From assembly GCA_040755035.1 (NCBI GenBank), contig JBFMBU010000101.1:1-13857 (forward strand): 13,857 nucleotides of DNA. Direction: 5' to 3'. Origin of the DNA: RBG-13-43-22 sp040755035. Its GTDB lineage: Bacteria > Desulfobacterota > RBG-13-43-22. Numbering within the stretch: position 1 is the stretch's first letter; each line of letters opens with the position of its first letter. The notes under the pieces are model-generated. The model saw nothing but the letters and a program-made list of their open reading frames with translations. It searched no databases and had not been told where the DNA came from. Shown in pieces: positions 5,982 to 12,477 of this stretch. The position numbers and the translations under genes are program-made.

Positions 5982-6917
5982 CTATTTATTTTGATCCGTA
6001 AATGATCCGATGATATCAGTAATCCTGGAAATTTTTTTCCTGGACAGATAGGCCTCGATCCCTTCAATGATCTCCAGAGCTGCCGTAGGCCGGATAAAAT
6101 TAGCTGTTCCGATCTGCACCGCTTTGGCCCCGGCTATAAGAAATTCCAGAGCGTCTGCGGAGCTGCGGATACCCCCCAGGCCGATGACCGGGATGGAAAC
6201 CGCCTGAACCACCTGATACACCAGACGCAAGGCCACAGGCTTGATGGCCGGACCGGAAAGACCACCCGAAATCCGTCCCAACCTCGAACGCCGGGTCTCG
6301 ATGTCTATGGCCATGCCTGGAATAGTATTGATCAGGGAGACCGCATCGGCCCCGGCCTCTTCCACGGCCCTGGCGATGACGGTGATGTCCGTCACCTGGG
6401 GCGTCAACTTGGCTATCAGAGGCAACCGGCTGGCCCGGCGGACTTGGCTTAGGACCCTGGCCGCCATCCCCGGCTGGGCACCAAAAGCCATACCGCCCCT
6501 GGCTACATTGGGGCAGGAGATATTGACCTCCAGGGCCGCTACCCCTGGCCGGTCGTTCAAACAGGCCGCCACCTCTCCATATTCCTTCAGGGTATGGCCC
6601 AGGATATTGACGATCACCGGAATCTTTAACGTCCCCAGAAAAGGCAGTTTTTCCCTAATAAACCCCTCCACCCCCACGTTTTGAAGACCGATGGCATTAA
6701 GCATCCCTGAAGCGCTCTCCCAGATCCTGGGAGGGGGATTACCGGACATGGGTTTAAGGGAAACCCCCTTGGTGACCAGGGCCCCCAGGCGATTCAGGTC
6801 CATCAGCCCGGAATACTCCCTTCCGTACCCGAAGGTCCCGGAAGCGGTTATGACCGGATTCTGCAATGTTAAACCGGCGATTATTACGCTCAGGTCAGGC
6901 CCCTTCCCGCTACTCAT
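5982..6917 (-). CDS. pyrD: Dihydroorotate dehydrogenase, class 1B catalytic subunit
   Basis: PyrD oxidises dihydroorotate to orotate, the fourth step of UMP synthesis, using FMN. In the 1B type electrons pass through PyrK to NAD. The 311-residue protein shows TASGTFGYGREY (25-36), KGVSLKP (50-56), GLQNVGVE (77-84), the catalytic loop NISCPNV with Cys135 (as in class 1B enzymes), AKLTPQ and the FMN phosphate site GLGGIRSS near residue 250. An open frame extends to an ATG at 6965, but that codon has no Shine-Dalgarno. The ATG at 6917 has GGAGG 9 bases upstream and gives the family's normal N-terminus. It overlaps the end of pyrK by 8 bases, implying translational coupling and a fixed subunit ratio. 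Cytosolic heterotetramer with PyrK expected. Very secure. Confidence 0.97.
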   Translation of the reverse strand: MSSGKGPDLSVIIAGLTLQNPVITASGTFGYGREYSGLMDLNRLGALVTKGVSLKPMSGNPPPRIWESASGMLNAIGLQNVGVEGFIREKLPFLGTLKIPVIVNILGHTLKEYGEVAACLNDRPGVAALEVNISCPNVARGGMAFGAQPGMAARVLSQVRRASRLPLIAKLTPQVTDITVIARAVEEAGADAVSLINTIPGMAIDIETRRSRLGRISGGLSGPAIKPVALRLVYQVVQAVSIPVIGLGGIRSSADALEFLIAGAKAVQIGTANFIRPTAALEIIEGIEAYLSRKKISRITDIIGSFTDQNK

Positions 6918-7713
6918 CACCAAGGACCTCCGCGGCCTCAAAGACAGGCCCCTCCTGACAGACATTAACGAAAAAAAATTGGTCCCCCTGTTTTCTGGAG
7001 GTTACACACCCCAGGCAGACACCCAATCCGCAGGCCATCCGCGTCTCCAGGGACACCTGGCAGGGGATCCCCCTGGCCACGGCCCAATTCCGAACAACTT
7101 TGAGCATCGGTTCCGGCCCACAGGCCAAAAGGATCCGGCCGGGGGAAGAACGACTTATTTTTTTTCTTAACAGATCCGTAACCAGTCCTTTTTCCCCCCA
7201 GGATCCGTCTTCTGTTGCCGGGAATATTTCGGCCCCGGCTCTTTCAAATTCTTTCAGACAAAGCAAATCCGACCGGTTCCGGGCCCCAAGGAAAACCTTA
7301 AGGGACCCCTGCCCTCTTCTTCGTCCCCTGGCCTTCCAGGTTTCGGCAACAAAAAGCAGGGGGGCCACACCCATCCCACCGGCCACCAGCACTAAGTCCT
7401 GTTCCTGGTCAAAACGGAACCCCCGACCTAACGGTCCCCGAACCTCCAATAGTTCCCCCGTGTTTAGATGGGAAAGCCGTTTGGTTCCCTCCCCCACCAC
7501 CCTGAAAAGAATGTCCACGCTGTTACCCCTGACCCGGTGGATGGAAAAGGGGCGTGGCAGAAGGGGGTCGGAAAATTGGAGCGGTCGAACCATAAGAAAT
7601 TGGCCGGGATAGGCCTGGGCGGCTATGGCAGGAGAAGAAATGGTTAAAAGCTTTATGTCGTGGGTAATGGATGTTATTTTTTGTATGTGGAGATCCTGGC
7701 AGATTTGGGTCAT
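6910..7713 (-). CDS. pyrK: Dihydroorotate dehydrogenase electron-transfer subunit PyrK
   Basis: This 267-residue iron-sulfur flavoprotein passes electrons from PyrD's FMN through a [2Fe-2S] cluster and FAD to NAD. Visible parts, in order: the FAD-binding RPFSI (54-58), GRGFRF (97-102), the nucleotide-binding GGMGVAPLLF (112-121), LLACGPEPML (195-204) and the C-terminal cluster ligands Cys228, Cys233, Cys236 and Cys252 (CX4CX2CX15C). All are in place, so the protein looks active. It is first in the pyrKD unit, behind a good promoter, though the ATG lacks a clear Shine-Dalgarno. The pair shows that pyrimidine synthesis here drains to NAD rather than to quinone or fumarate. Very secure. Confidence 0.96.
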   Translation of the reverse strand: MTQICQDLHIQKITSITHDIKLLTISSPAIAAQAYPGQFLMVRPLQFSDPLLPRPFSIHRVRGNSVDILFRVVGEGTKRLSHLNTGELLEVRGPLGRGFRFDQEQDLVLVAGGMGVAPLLFVAETWKARGRRRGQGSLKVFLGARNRSDLLCLKEFERAGAEIFPATEDGSWGEKGLVTDLLRKKISRSSPGRILLACGPEPMLKVVRNWAVARGIPCQVSLETRMACGLGVCLGCVTSRKQGDQFFFVNVCQEGPVFEAAEVLGDE

Positions 7714-7752
7714 TATTCGGTTAAAGGCTTTTCATAGCAATTTTTTTCGTTT

Positions 7753-7782
7753 AATATATTGTATTTTAATGAAAAAAGTCAA
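7753..7782 (-). promoter_or_regulatory. Sigma70-type promoter for pyrK-pyrD
   Basis: On the minus strand TTGACT (7777-7782), 18 bases and TATATT (7753-7758) are seen, with an AT-rich stretch upstream that could act as an UP element. The predicted start near 7746 gives a leader of about 33 bases. No pyrimidine attenuator hairpin is visible in so short a leader. Confidence 0.65.
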
Positions 7783-7850
7783 ATTAAAATTCAATCCCTA
7801 CCACTCCTAACCGGAACAGGCCCCTTTTGATCACTTACCCCGGTCATTAA

Positions 7851-7989
7851 GGACCCGATTCAGTGCTCAACCCGCGAAAACTTTCCGGAGGGAGATGTTT
7901 CAACCCGGAGAGGGGCGTCGTTGAGTAAGGGAAAAACCTCCGGGCTGTGGCCCCCTCGATGACCACCGGCTAAAATATCAGACGGGTCC
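7851..7989 (+). ncRNA. Candidate structured RNA / leader region upstream of pdaD
   Basis: The ends pair: GGACCCG (7851-7857) with CGGGTCC (7983-7989). Inside, CCGGAGG (7885-7891) and CCCGGAG (7904-7910) can each pair perfectly over 7 bases with the same downstream segment (CCTCCGGG, 7937-7944), so the two stems exclude each other. GGGGC (7912-7916) can also pair with GCCCC (7950-7954). It matches no riboswitch class I know. A CCGGAGGG motif faintly recalls the SRP RNA tip, but the rest does not fit. A clear promoter for it on this strand was not found. The inverted repeats are real; an RNA function is inference. Confidence 0.25.
7895..7924 (+). other. Possible leader peptide ORF ending Arg-Arg
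   Basis: ATG at 7895 opens a nine-codon frame, MFQPGEGRR, ending in two CGT codons and TGA. GGAGG (7887-7891) lies upstream but only 3 bases from the ATG, closer than ideal. The frame sits inside the alternative stems described for 7851-7989 and upstream of an arginine decarboxylase gene, which would suit sensing of arginine by ribosome stalling. The ORF is very short and may be chance. No T-tract terminator is visible after the stems. Confidence 0.2.
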
Positions 7990-8000
7990 GAATTTTAATC

Positions 8001-8031
8001 TTGACATTAGCCCAAAAAATTATCATATATA
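8001..8031 (+). promoter_or_regulatory. Promoter-like boxes immediately before pdaD
   Basis: A consensus TTGACA lies at 8001-8006. The -10 region is CATATATA (8024-8031), giving spacings of 17 to 19 bases depending on the hexamer chosen. The start would fall near 8036-8038, only about 7-9 bases before the ATG at 8045. The resulting transcript would be leaderless or nearly so, in agreement with the lack of any Shine-Dalgarno there. Confidence 0.5.
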
Positions 8032-8044
8032 GTCAGAATTTTTT

Positions 8045-8656
8045 ATGCCAAGGACAAAAGCATTGACCGTCTCCAAAGCAAAAAAAAGTAAAGAACAAAA
8101 CCGGCTGGATAACGCCTGGCTGGTCCCCCAAAAGGTCTTCTTTACCAAGGGGATCGGCAGACACAAGGCCAAACTCCAGTCTTTCGAATTAGCCCTCAGG
8201 GACGCCGGGATCGAGAAATGCAATCTGGTCTACGTCTCTTCCATTTTTCCCCCCAATTGTAAGATCATCCCTTTCGAAGAAGGGATCAAGGAACTCCTGC
8301 CTGGACAGATAACCTTCTGTGTTTTGGCTAAGATCAGTTCCAATGAACCGGAAAGGCTGATGGGGGCTTCCATCGGACTGGCGGTTCCGGCCGACGAATA
8401 TCACTACGGCTATCTGTCCGAACATTCGGCCTTCGGGGAAAATGAAAAGGAAATGGGGGATTTTGCCGAGGATTTGGCTTCAACCATGCTGGCTACCACC
8501 CTGGGCATAGATTTCGACCCGCAGAAGGATTACGACGAAAGACGGGAAATCTACCGTATGAGCGGGAAAATCGTCGATACCTTCTCCACCACCTGCACCA
8601 CCCGTGGGGACGGTATTTGGACAACGGTGATCGTCGCCGCTGTTTTCTTACTCTGA
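8045..8656 (+). CDS. pdaD: Pyruvoyl-dependent arginine decarboxylase (PvlArgDC)
   Basis: This enzyme converts arginine to agmatine and CO2, using a pyruvoyl group made by self-cleavage of the proenzyme. The cleavage site is the Ser-Ser pair in LVYVSSIFPP: the chain should break between Ser65 and Ser66, with Ser66 becoming the pyruvoyl. Other hallmarks are KVFFTKGIGRHKAKL (30-44), FELALRDAGIEKCN (47-60), GASIGLAVPAD, YGYLSEHSAFGE and the C-terminal DGIWTTVIVAAVF. The protein has 203 residues against about 165 in the Methanocaldococcus jannaschii enzyme. The extra is mainly an N-terminal stretch of some 28 residues rich in Lys, Arg and Gln. The only in-frame ATG is at 8045, without a Shine-Dalgarno. 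It heads the polyamine operon, 63 bases before the agmatinase gene. Family call very secure; arginine specificity is inferred from family and neighbours. Confidence 0.95.
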   Translation: MPRTKALTVSKAKKSKEQNRLDNAWLVPQKVFFTKGIGRHKAKLQSFELALRDAGIEKCNLVYVSSIFPPNCKIIPFEEGIKELLPGQITFCVLAKISSNEPERLMGASIGLAVPADEYHYGYLSEHSAFGENEKEMGDFAEDLASTMLATTLGIDFDPQKDYDERREIYRMSGKIVDTFSTTCTTRGDGIWTTVIVAAVFLL

Positions 8657-8719
8657 GTAACGCTGCTTAAAAGAAAATTCTGGATCAGGATTTTCATCAC
8701 GACTTAACGGGACGGACCT

Positions 8720-9628
8720 TTGCGAACTCTTAATTTTCTGGGATTGGATGAAACCGGCCTCTCTCCAGAAAGCGCTGATGTCCTCATCCAACCCATCCCC
8801 TACGATTCGACTACCAGCTTTCAAACCGGAACCCGTTTCGGCCCCGAAGCCATCCTCCAGGCCAGCGGCCAGGTAGAACTTTGGGATGAAGAACTGCAGT
8901 GGGAACCTACCTCCCGTTTCTCCTGCCTGACCCTTCCGGATATCCCCAGGAATCATCAAGGCCCGGAGAAGATGATCGCTGACATCGAAGATCAATTGAA
9001 ACCTTTTCTTAACCTTTCCAAAATGGTCCTGGCCTTGGGCGGGGAACACACCATTGCCGTTCCTCTGGTCAAGGGGGTTCAAAAAAAATTTCCTGACCTG
9101 GTCGTTGTGGTCCTCGACGCCCATGGGGACCTGCGTGATTCCTGGGAAGGCTCCCCCTACTCCCATGCCTGCACCCTGAAACGAATCGTCGAGCTGGGTT
9201 GTCCCGTCTTCCATTTGGGGTTACGCAGTCTGAGCAGGGAAGAACAGGAATTTCTTAACGATCACCCCCGGATCCTGACTTACCCCAGCCAGGAAATCCT
9301 TTTTCAAGAGGGATTGAGACGGTTTCAAAAGGACCTGGAGGCCTTGCCCCGACCGGACATCTACCTCAGTTTGGACATCGATGTCCTGGATCCCTCCATA
9401 CTTCCAGGAACCGGGACCCCGGAGCCGGGGGGATTGACCTGGCACCTTCTTTTACAGTGTTTAAAAATCACCGCTCAAAACGGAAAGATACAGGGTGCGG
9501 ACCTCTGTGAACTGATGCCCCTGCCGGGCTCCAAACAATCCGAATTCGTGGCCGCCAAGGCCCTTTTTAAATTACTTTCTTATAGGTTTTATTATCTCCG
9601 GGAGGAAAATTCCCATGGCCGATTTTAA
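8720..9628 (+). CDS. speB: Agmatinase-family ureohydrolase
   Basis: Agmatinase splits agmatine into putrescine and urea with two Mn(II) ions. The 302-residue protein carries every metal motif: His110 in GGEHT, Asp133, His135 and Asp137 in LDAHGDLRD, and Asp219 and Asp221 in SLDIDVLDPSILPGTGTPEPGG. The start is TTG (8720), forced by an in-frame stop 15 bases upstream and no ATG nearby, and preceded by a weak GGACGGACC. Its last 14 bases overlap the next gene. Together with the decarboxylase it completes the arginine to putrescine route without ornithine decarboxylase. Related ureohydrolases can act on N1-aminopropylagmatine or guanidinobutyrate. Agmatine is favoured by the neighbour, but aminopropylagmatine is possible because an aminoalkyl-transferring enzyme is next door. 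Cytosolic. Confidence 0.93.
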   Translation: MRTLNFLGLDETGLSPESADVLIQPIPYDSTTSFQTGTRFGPEAILQASGQVELWDEELQWEPTSRFSCLTLPDIPRNHQGPEKMIADIEDQLKPFLNLSKMVLALGGEHTIAVPLVKGVQKKFPDLVVVVLDAHGDLRDSWEGSPYSHACTLKRIVELGCPVFHLGLRSLSREEQEFLNDHPRILTYPSQEILFQEGLRRFQKDLEALPRPDIYLSLDIDVLDPSILPGTGTPEPGGLTWHLLLQCLKITAQNGKIQGADLCELMPLPGSKQSEFVAAKALFKLLSYRFYYLREENSHGRF

Positions 9629-10721
9629 AGTCCGTTCCTTCGAAGACCTGCATGACGGTTCCCGGGACGGGCTGACGCCCCTGAAAAGTCTTGATCTTAA
9701 AGAAACAAAGGATTTCTCCGACTTGCTTTCGAGCATGGCCCAAACAGCCTTCGGTGGTCGCGCCCTGGGGGAAGCGCAGGAGGTGTTGTATGAGATGGTT
9801 TCCGATCCCAACTGTCTAAAAGTAGGGACCTTCTCCGGGGCCATGTCCGTAGCCAAGATGGGCCTGATGATTTGTGACATGATCGACTGGGGCTGGCTGG
9901 ATGTCATCATTTCCACCGGGGCCTTGATGGCCCACGGCTTGATCGAATCGGTGGGGTTGACCCACTACAAGCATGATCCCTCCCAATCGGACGCCGAATT
10001 ATATGCCTTAGGCTATAACCGGATTTATGACACCCTGGAAATGGAAATGAACCTGAATCATATCGAAGAGATCATTTCCAAAGTCCTGGAGGGCCTGGAC
10101 CTGGGAAACACCCCCTTATCTTCAGAGACATTCTGCCGGGAGGTGGGACGCTATTTAGCCGAAGTCACCGATCAACCCGGTATCCTGCGCAACGCCTTTC
10201 TGAAAGGGGTCCCGGTCTATATCCCGGCCTTCACCGACTCGGAATTGGGTTTGGATATAGCCACCTGGGCGGTGCGTAAGCGCATCCAATCCCACCCCGA
10301 TCTTACTCCGGCCGAGGCCTTGGACCGGATGGGTTTCGATTTTAACCCCTTTCTGGATCTGGGTTCTTATACGAAGCACATTCTTAAGGCCCCCAAATTG
10401 GGGATATTTACCATCGGCGGCGGCGTGCCAAGGAACTGGGCCCAGCAAGTCGGTCCTTTTTTGGAAATCCTTCAGCACCGAATTCGAAGAGACATCCCTC
10501 TGAAACGTTTTTCTTACGGTCTTCGGATTTGTCCTGAACCGGCCCATTGGGGAGGATTGAGCGGCTGCACCTATTCCGAAGGGATTTCCTGGGGAAAGTT
10601 TATTCCTCCGGAACAGGGGGGACGTTTTGCTGAGGTGTTGTGTGATGCCACCATCGCCTGGCCGGTTTTACTGGCGGGTGTCCGGCAGAAGATCCTAAAA
10701 CAGAAAGGATCACAAGAATGA
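9615..10721 (+). CDS. Deoxyhypusine synthase-like enzyme (probable homospermidine/polyamine synthase)
   Basis: True deoxyhypusine synthase uses NAD to cleave spermidine and attach the aminobutyl group to a Lys of eIF5A. Bacteria lack eIF5A, so bacterial members should use a small amine. Homospermidine formation from putrescine or spermidine is known for relatives. The 368-residue protein has the NAD-site TFSGAMSVAKMG (72-83), STGALMAHGLIESVG (100-114), GGGVPRNW (268-275), CPEPAHWGGLSGCTYSEG (306-323) and the active-site Lys in SWGKF (Lys328, in the position of Lys329 of the human enzyme). All key parts are intact. GGAGG lies 9 bases before the ATG, inside the end of speB, so the two are coupled. 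Following a putrescine-making pair, it most likely consumes putrescine. Family very secure; product inferred. Confidence 0.9.
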   Translation: MADFKVRSFEDLHDGSRDGLTPLKSLDLKETKDFSDLLSSMAQTAFGGRALGEAQEVLYEMVSDPNCLKVGTFSGAMSVAKMGLMICDMIDWGWLDVIISTGALMAHGLIESVGLTHYKHDPSQSDAELYALGYNRIYDTLEMEMNLNHIEEIISKVLEGLDLGNTPLSSETFCREVGRYLAEVTDQPGILRNAFLKGVPVYIPAFTDSELGLDIATWAVRKRIQSHPDLTPAEALDRMGFDFNPFLDLGSYTKHILKAPKLGIFTIGGGVPRNWAQQVGPFLEILQHRIRRDIPLKRFSYGLRICPEPAHWGGLSGCTYSEGISWGKFIPPEQGGRFAEVLCDATIAWPVLLAGVRQKILKQKGSQE

Positions 10722-10990
10722 ATCCCCGGAAGAAAAATCCTTTTTTTCTCCTGATCGCTCTGATGCTTCTGACCTCTATGGGTTCGGATCTCTGGGGAAA
10801 TACACCGGAACCGATTGAAGGACAGATCACCCAGATCAACGATTTGCGGGGCACCATCACTATTAATGGAAAAATCTTGGACGCCTCGGATTTTGAATTA
10901 TCCGACCTTCAGGTGGGAGATCGGGTCATGGGTGAATTTATTAGGGAAAAGGGGAAATTGCGGCTGATCGATCTGGAAGTCATCAAATAA
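10718..10990 (+). CDS. Small exported protein, possible beta-barrel/OB-like
   Basis: The 90-residue product begins with a positively charged MNPRKKN, then a hydrophobic segment (FFLLIALMLLTSMG, 9-22) and a likely signal peptidase site near residue 27. The mature part of about 62 residues contains GQITQINDLRGTITINGKILDASDF (35-59), DLQVGDRVMGEF (63-74) and a final strand KLRLIDLEVIK. The alternating pattern with a VGDRV turn is like small OB-type or DUF5666-type folds, without a firm match. Its ATG overlaps the preceding stop (ATGA), so it is coupled to the DHS-like gene and made with the polyamine enzymes, yet it should be exported. Function unknown. A periplasmic polyamine-binding or envelope role would be speculation. 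Confidence 0.78.
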   Translation: MNPRKKNPFFLLIALMLLTSMGSDLWGNTPEPIEGQITQINDLRGTITINGKILDASDFELSDLQVGDRVMGEFIREKGKLRLIDLEVIK

Positions 10991-10998
10991 AAATTATC

Positions 10999-11027
10999 TT
11001 GACATGGGTTTTCAGATCGCCTATTAT
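10999..11027 (+). promoter_or_regulatory. Consensus sigma70 promoter of the Pro/Ala-rich lipoprotein gene
   Basis: TTGACA (10999-11004), exactly 17 bases, then TATTAT (11022-11027). The start near 11034 gives an unusually long leader of about 109 bases that ends in the near-perfect ribosome site AGGAGGTG. Within the leader, AAACAAGG and CCCTGTTT (about 11072-11097) can pair with one mismatch. This predicts strong expression independent of the polyamine operon. Confidence 0.75.
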
Positions 11028-11142
11028 CACGTTTTAAATAATGACGAAATTTGTCTATCTGTCTGAAACTAAACAAGGTTTTCTTACAATCCCTGTTTGG
11101 GGCAGATGAAAAAATTAATTTAAGCAAAGGAGGTGAGTCAAG

Positions 11143-11355
11143 ATGCGGAAAATGATTTCCTGGTTGCTCGTTGTTATGCTGTTGGTAGTTTTTTCTTTCG
11201 CCGTAGGCTGCAAGAAAAAAGAAGAGGCTCCTCCGGCCCCCCCAGCGGCTGAAGAAAAAGCCCCGGAACCAGCTCCGGCTCCGGCTGCTGGTGAGCAGAA
11301 GGCCCCGGAACCAGCCCCGGCTCCGGCCCCGGCTCCGGCTCCAGAAAAAAAATAG
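11143..11355 (+). CDS. Small Pro/Ala/Lys/Glu-rich lipoprotein
   Basis: This 70-residue protein has a clear lipoprotein signal: MRKM, a hydrophobic core (5-19) and the lipobox-like AVGC, with Cys23 as the lipidated residue. The remainder begins KKKEE and is made almost wholly of Pro, Ala, Glu and Lys, with repeated KAPEPAPAP units and a final PAPAPAPEKK. Such chains are extended and flexible. In small lipoproteins they can reach from a membrane towards peptidoglycan or act as a spacer, but no binding domain is present. AGGAGGTG lies 9 bases before the ATG, behind a consensus promoter and ahead of a strong terminator, so this is a complete single-gene unit. Repeats at DNA level (CCGGCTCCGGCT-type) make its length prone to slippage. 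Function unknown. Placement in the envelope is well supported. Confidence 0.82.
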   Translation: MRKMISWLLVVMLLVVFSFAVGCKKKEEAPPAPPAAEEKAPEPAPAPAAGEQKAPEPAPAPAPAPAPEKK

Positions 11356-11377
11356 TTTTAGTTTCTTTGAATGTTTC

Positions 11378-11422
11378 AAAAAAAGGGACGGCTTGCTGAT
11401 AAAAGCAACCCGTCCCTTTTTT
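11378..11422. terminator. Bidirectional intrinsic terminator
   Basis: GGGACGG (11385-11391) pairs with CCGTCCC (11410-11416), then after a C/C mismatch TTGCT (11393-11397) pairs with AGCAA (11404-11408) around a GATAAA loop. Flanking A and T runs (11378-11384 and 11417-11422) give a T tract on both strands. It lies 22 bases after the lipoprotein gene and 65 bases beyond the end of the opposing DsbC-like gene, and serves both. Confidence 0.9.
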
Positions 11423-11487
11423 ATGGATTTTCACCAATTGGAGGGAGTTAAAAAGGCTGGTTTTTCCTGGGTCTTTATCCGGGAGTT

Positions 11488-12267
11488 CTATTTCGATGAA
11501 CCTTTTCCCACTCCCAGTCTGCTCCTGAGGGCCTCCTCGCTCGGTAATCCACTAAGATAAAGGCCATCCGCAAAAACAAGCGTCGGGGTGGAATTGATCC
11601 CTTTCTTCAACATAAAGGCCGCCGCGTTCTCGATTTTCTTGATCCCCTCCGGGCATTGGTTATCGGAACGGTAACCGCTGTCAAACCCTTCAATCCCCTT
11701 ATTGTCGCAGATAACGGAAATACATTGTTCCTTGGACCCCTTATAGGATTCCAAAGGAAACAATATAAAACGCACCTGAATATCTTCCTTTTCCACAAGC
11801 TTTTTTAAAAGGGTTTCGGCTTGCTTGCAAAAAGGACACTGAGGATCGGTAATCAGAAATACCATTTTTTTCCCTTTCCCAAGGGAAAAAGCAGTCAGGG
11901 ATTCCAATTGCCGCAGATCTTCCGGAGTAAGCCGGTTCAGGGAGAGGAGGTTTTCCTGGGTTAGATTTTTTCCGGTTTTAACTTCATGCAGATTCCCGGT
12001 TAAAACAAAGTCCCCCCGACGGTCGGTATAGATCAAGTGATGCCGCCCTCCGGTTTTTATCTCAACCTGACACAAGTCCCGAGCTTCACTGGGACTGATC
12101 TTGACCAGTTCAAATTGAAGTTTGGGAAAGGCCCTTTGCAGACCTTGCTGGATTTTTTCCTTTTGCGGACATTCGGCCAATCCCGGGGTGGGGAAAACCA
12201 TGGGACTGCAACTCAGCATTAAAATAAGGGTTATAAGTAAGAAAATTTCCGGGGCTATCCTTTTCAT
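11488..12267 (-). CDS. DsbC-like thioredoxin-fold exported protein
   Basis: The 259-residue protein resembles DsbC/DsbG-type periplasmic disulfide isomerases. It has an N-terminal export signal (residues 1-31), a cystatin-like N-terminal half with RGDFVLTGNLHEVKTGKNLT (84-103), then a thioredoxin domain with the redox centre DPQCPFCK (Cys144 and Cys147) and the cis-Pro loop NSTPTLVF (Pro228). Cys182, Cys187 and Cys205 are extra thioredoxin-domain cysteines, and Cys33 and Cys66 lie in the N-terminal half. Export could use either a weak lipobox (LMLSC, Cys20) or signal peptidase I cleavage after GLA (residue 31). The start ATG has GGAGG 8 bases upstream. The gene is a single unit facing the terminator at 11378-11422. 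It should reshuffle or reduce disulfides in the periplasm; its electron donor (DsbD-like) is not in the window. CPFC is unusual against the CGYC of E. coli DsbC. Confidence 0.88.
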   Translation of the reverse strand: MKRIAPEIFLLITLILMLSCSPMVFPTPGLAECPQKEKIQQGLQRAFPKLQFELVKISPSEARDLCQVEIKTGGRHHLIYTDRRGDFVLTGNLHEVKTGKNLTQENLLSLNRLTPEDLRQLESLTAFSLGKGKKMVFLITDPQCPFCKQAETLLKKLVEKEDIQVRFILFPLESYKGSKEQCISVICDNKGIEGFDSGYRSDNQCPEGIKKIENAAAFMLKKGINSTPTLVFADGLYLSGLPSEEALRSRLGVGKGSSK

Positions 12268-12477
12268 TTTTTCTCCCTCCCCTGCTGTGAGATATTTACG
12301 GAGTAATTATTTTCTTAACAAGGTCTTAAAATGAAAAACTCGCCGTTATTGCGGCAAGACAGCCTTCATTTCAGATCTCTCGACTCTGTAGACCTAAAAA
12401 AAGCCTTCACGGGAGCCTGCATTTCCTCCCCCTGCGTCTGAACTTCTCAAGCTCCTAAAAGGTGAGCCGATAAAGGT

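Larger units (their letters stand above)
7714..8044. other. Divergent spacer between pyrK and the polyamine operon
   Basis: This 331-base gap has no ordinary gene. The left third (7714-7800) is AT-rich and holds the pyrK promoter. The middle (7851-7989) is GC-rich with several inverted repeats and a possible nine-codon leader. The right end (8001-8031) carries the promoter-like boxes of pdaD. Sub-features are listed separately. Confidence 0.7.

Noticed and set aside
6918..6965. Longer pyrD start at 6965
   Set aside because: No ribosome site there, the extra 16 residues are basic and unlike PyrD, and the ATG at 6917 has GGAGG at a good distance.
7881..7900. SRP RNA-like tip (CCGGAGGG with a GNAR-type loop)
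   Set aside because: The conserved asymmetric loop sequences of SRP RNA on both sides are missing, and the flanking bases do not form the expected rod.
8648..9214. Minus-strand frame of 188 codons opposite the agmatinase gene
   Set aside because: Antisense shadow of a gene with intact metal-binding motifs; no ribosome site or family features.
12402..12422. Terminator after the dehydratase-type gene (T run 12398-12404 on the minus strand)
   Set aside because: The bases before the T run contain the same AGGCT-type word as a direct, not inverted, repeat, so no stable stem forms.
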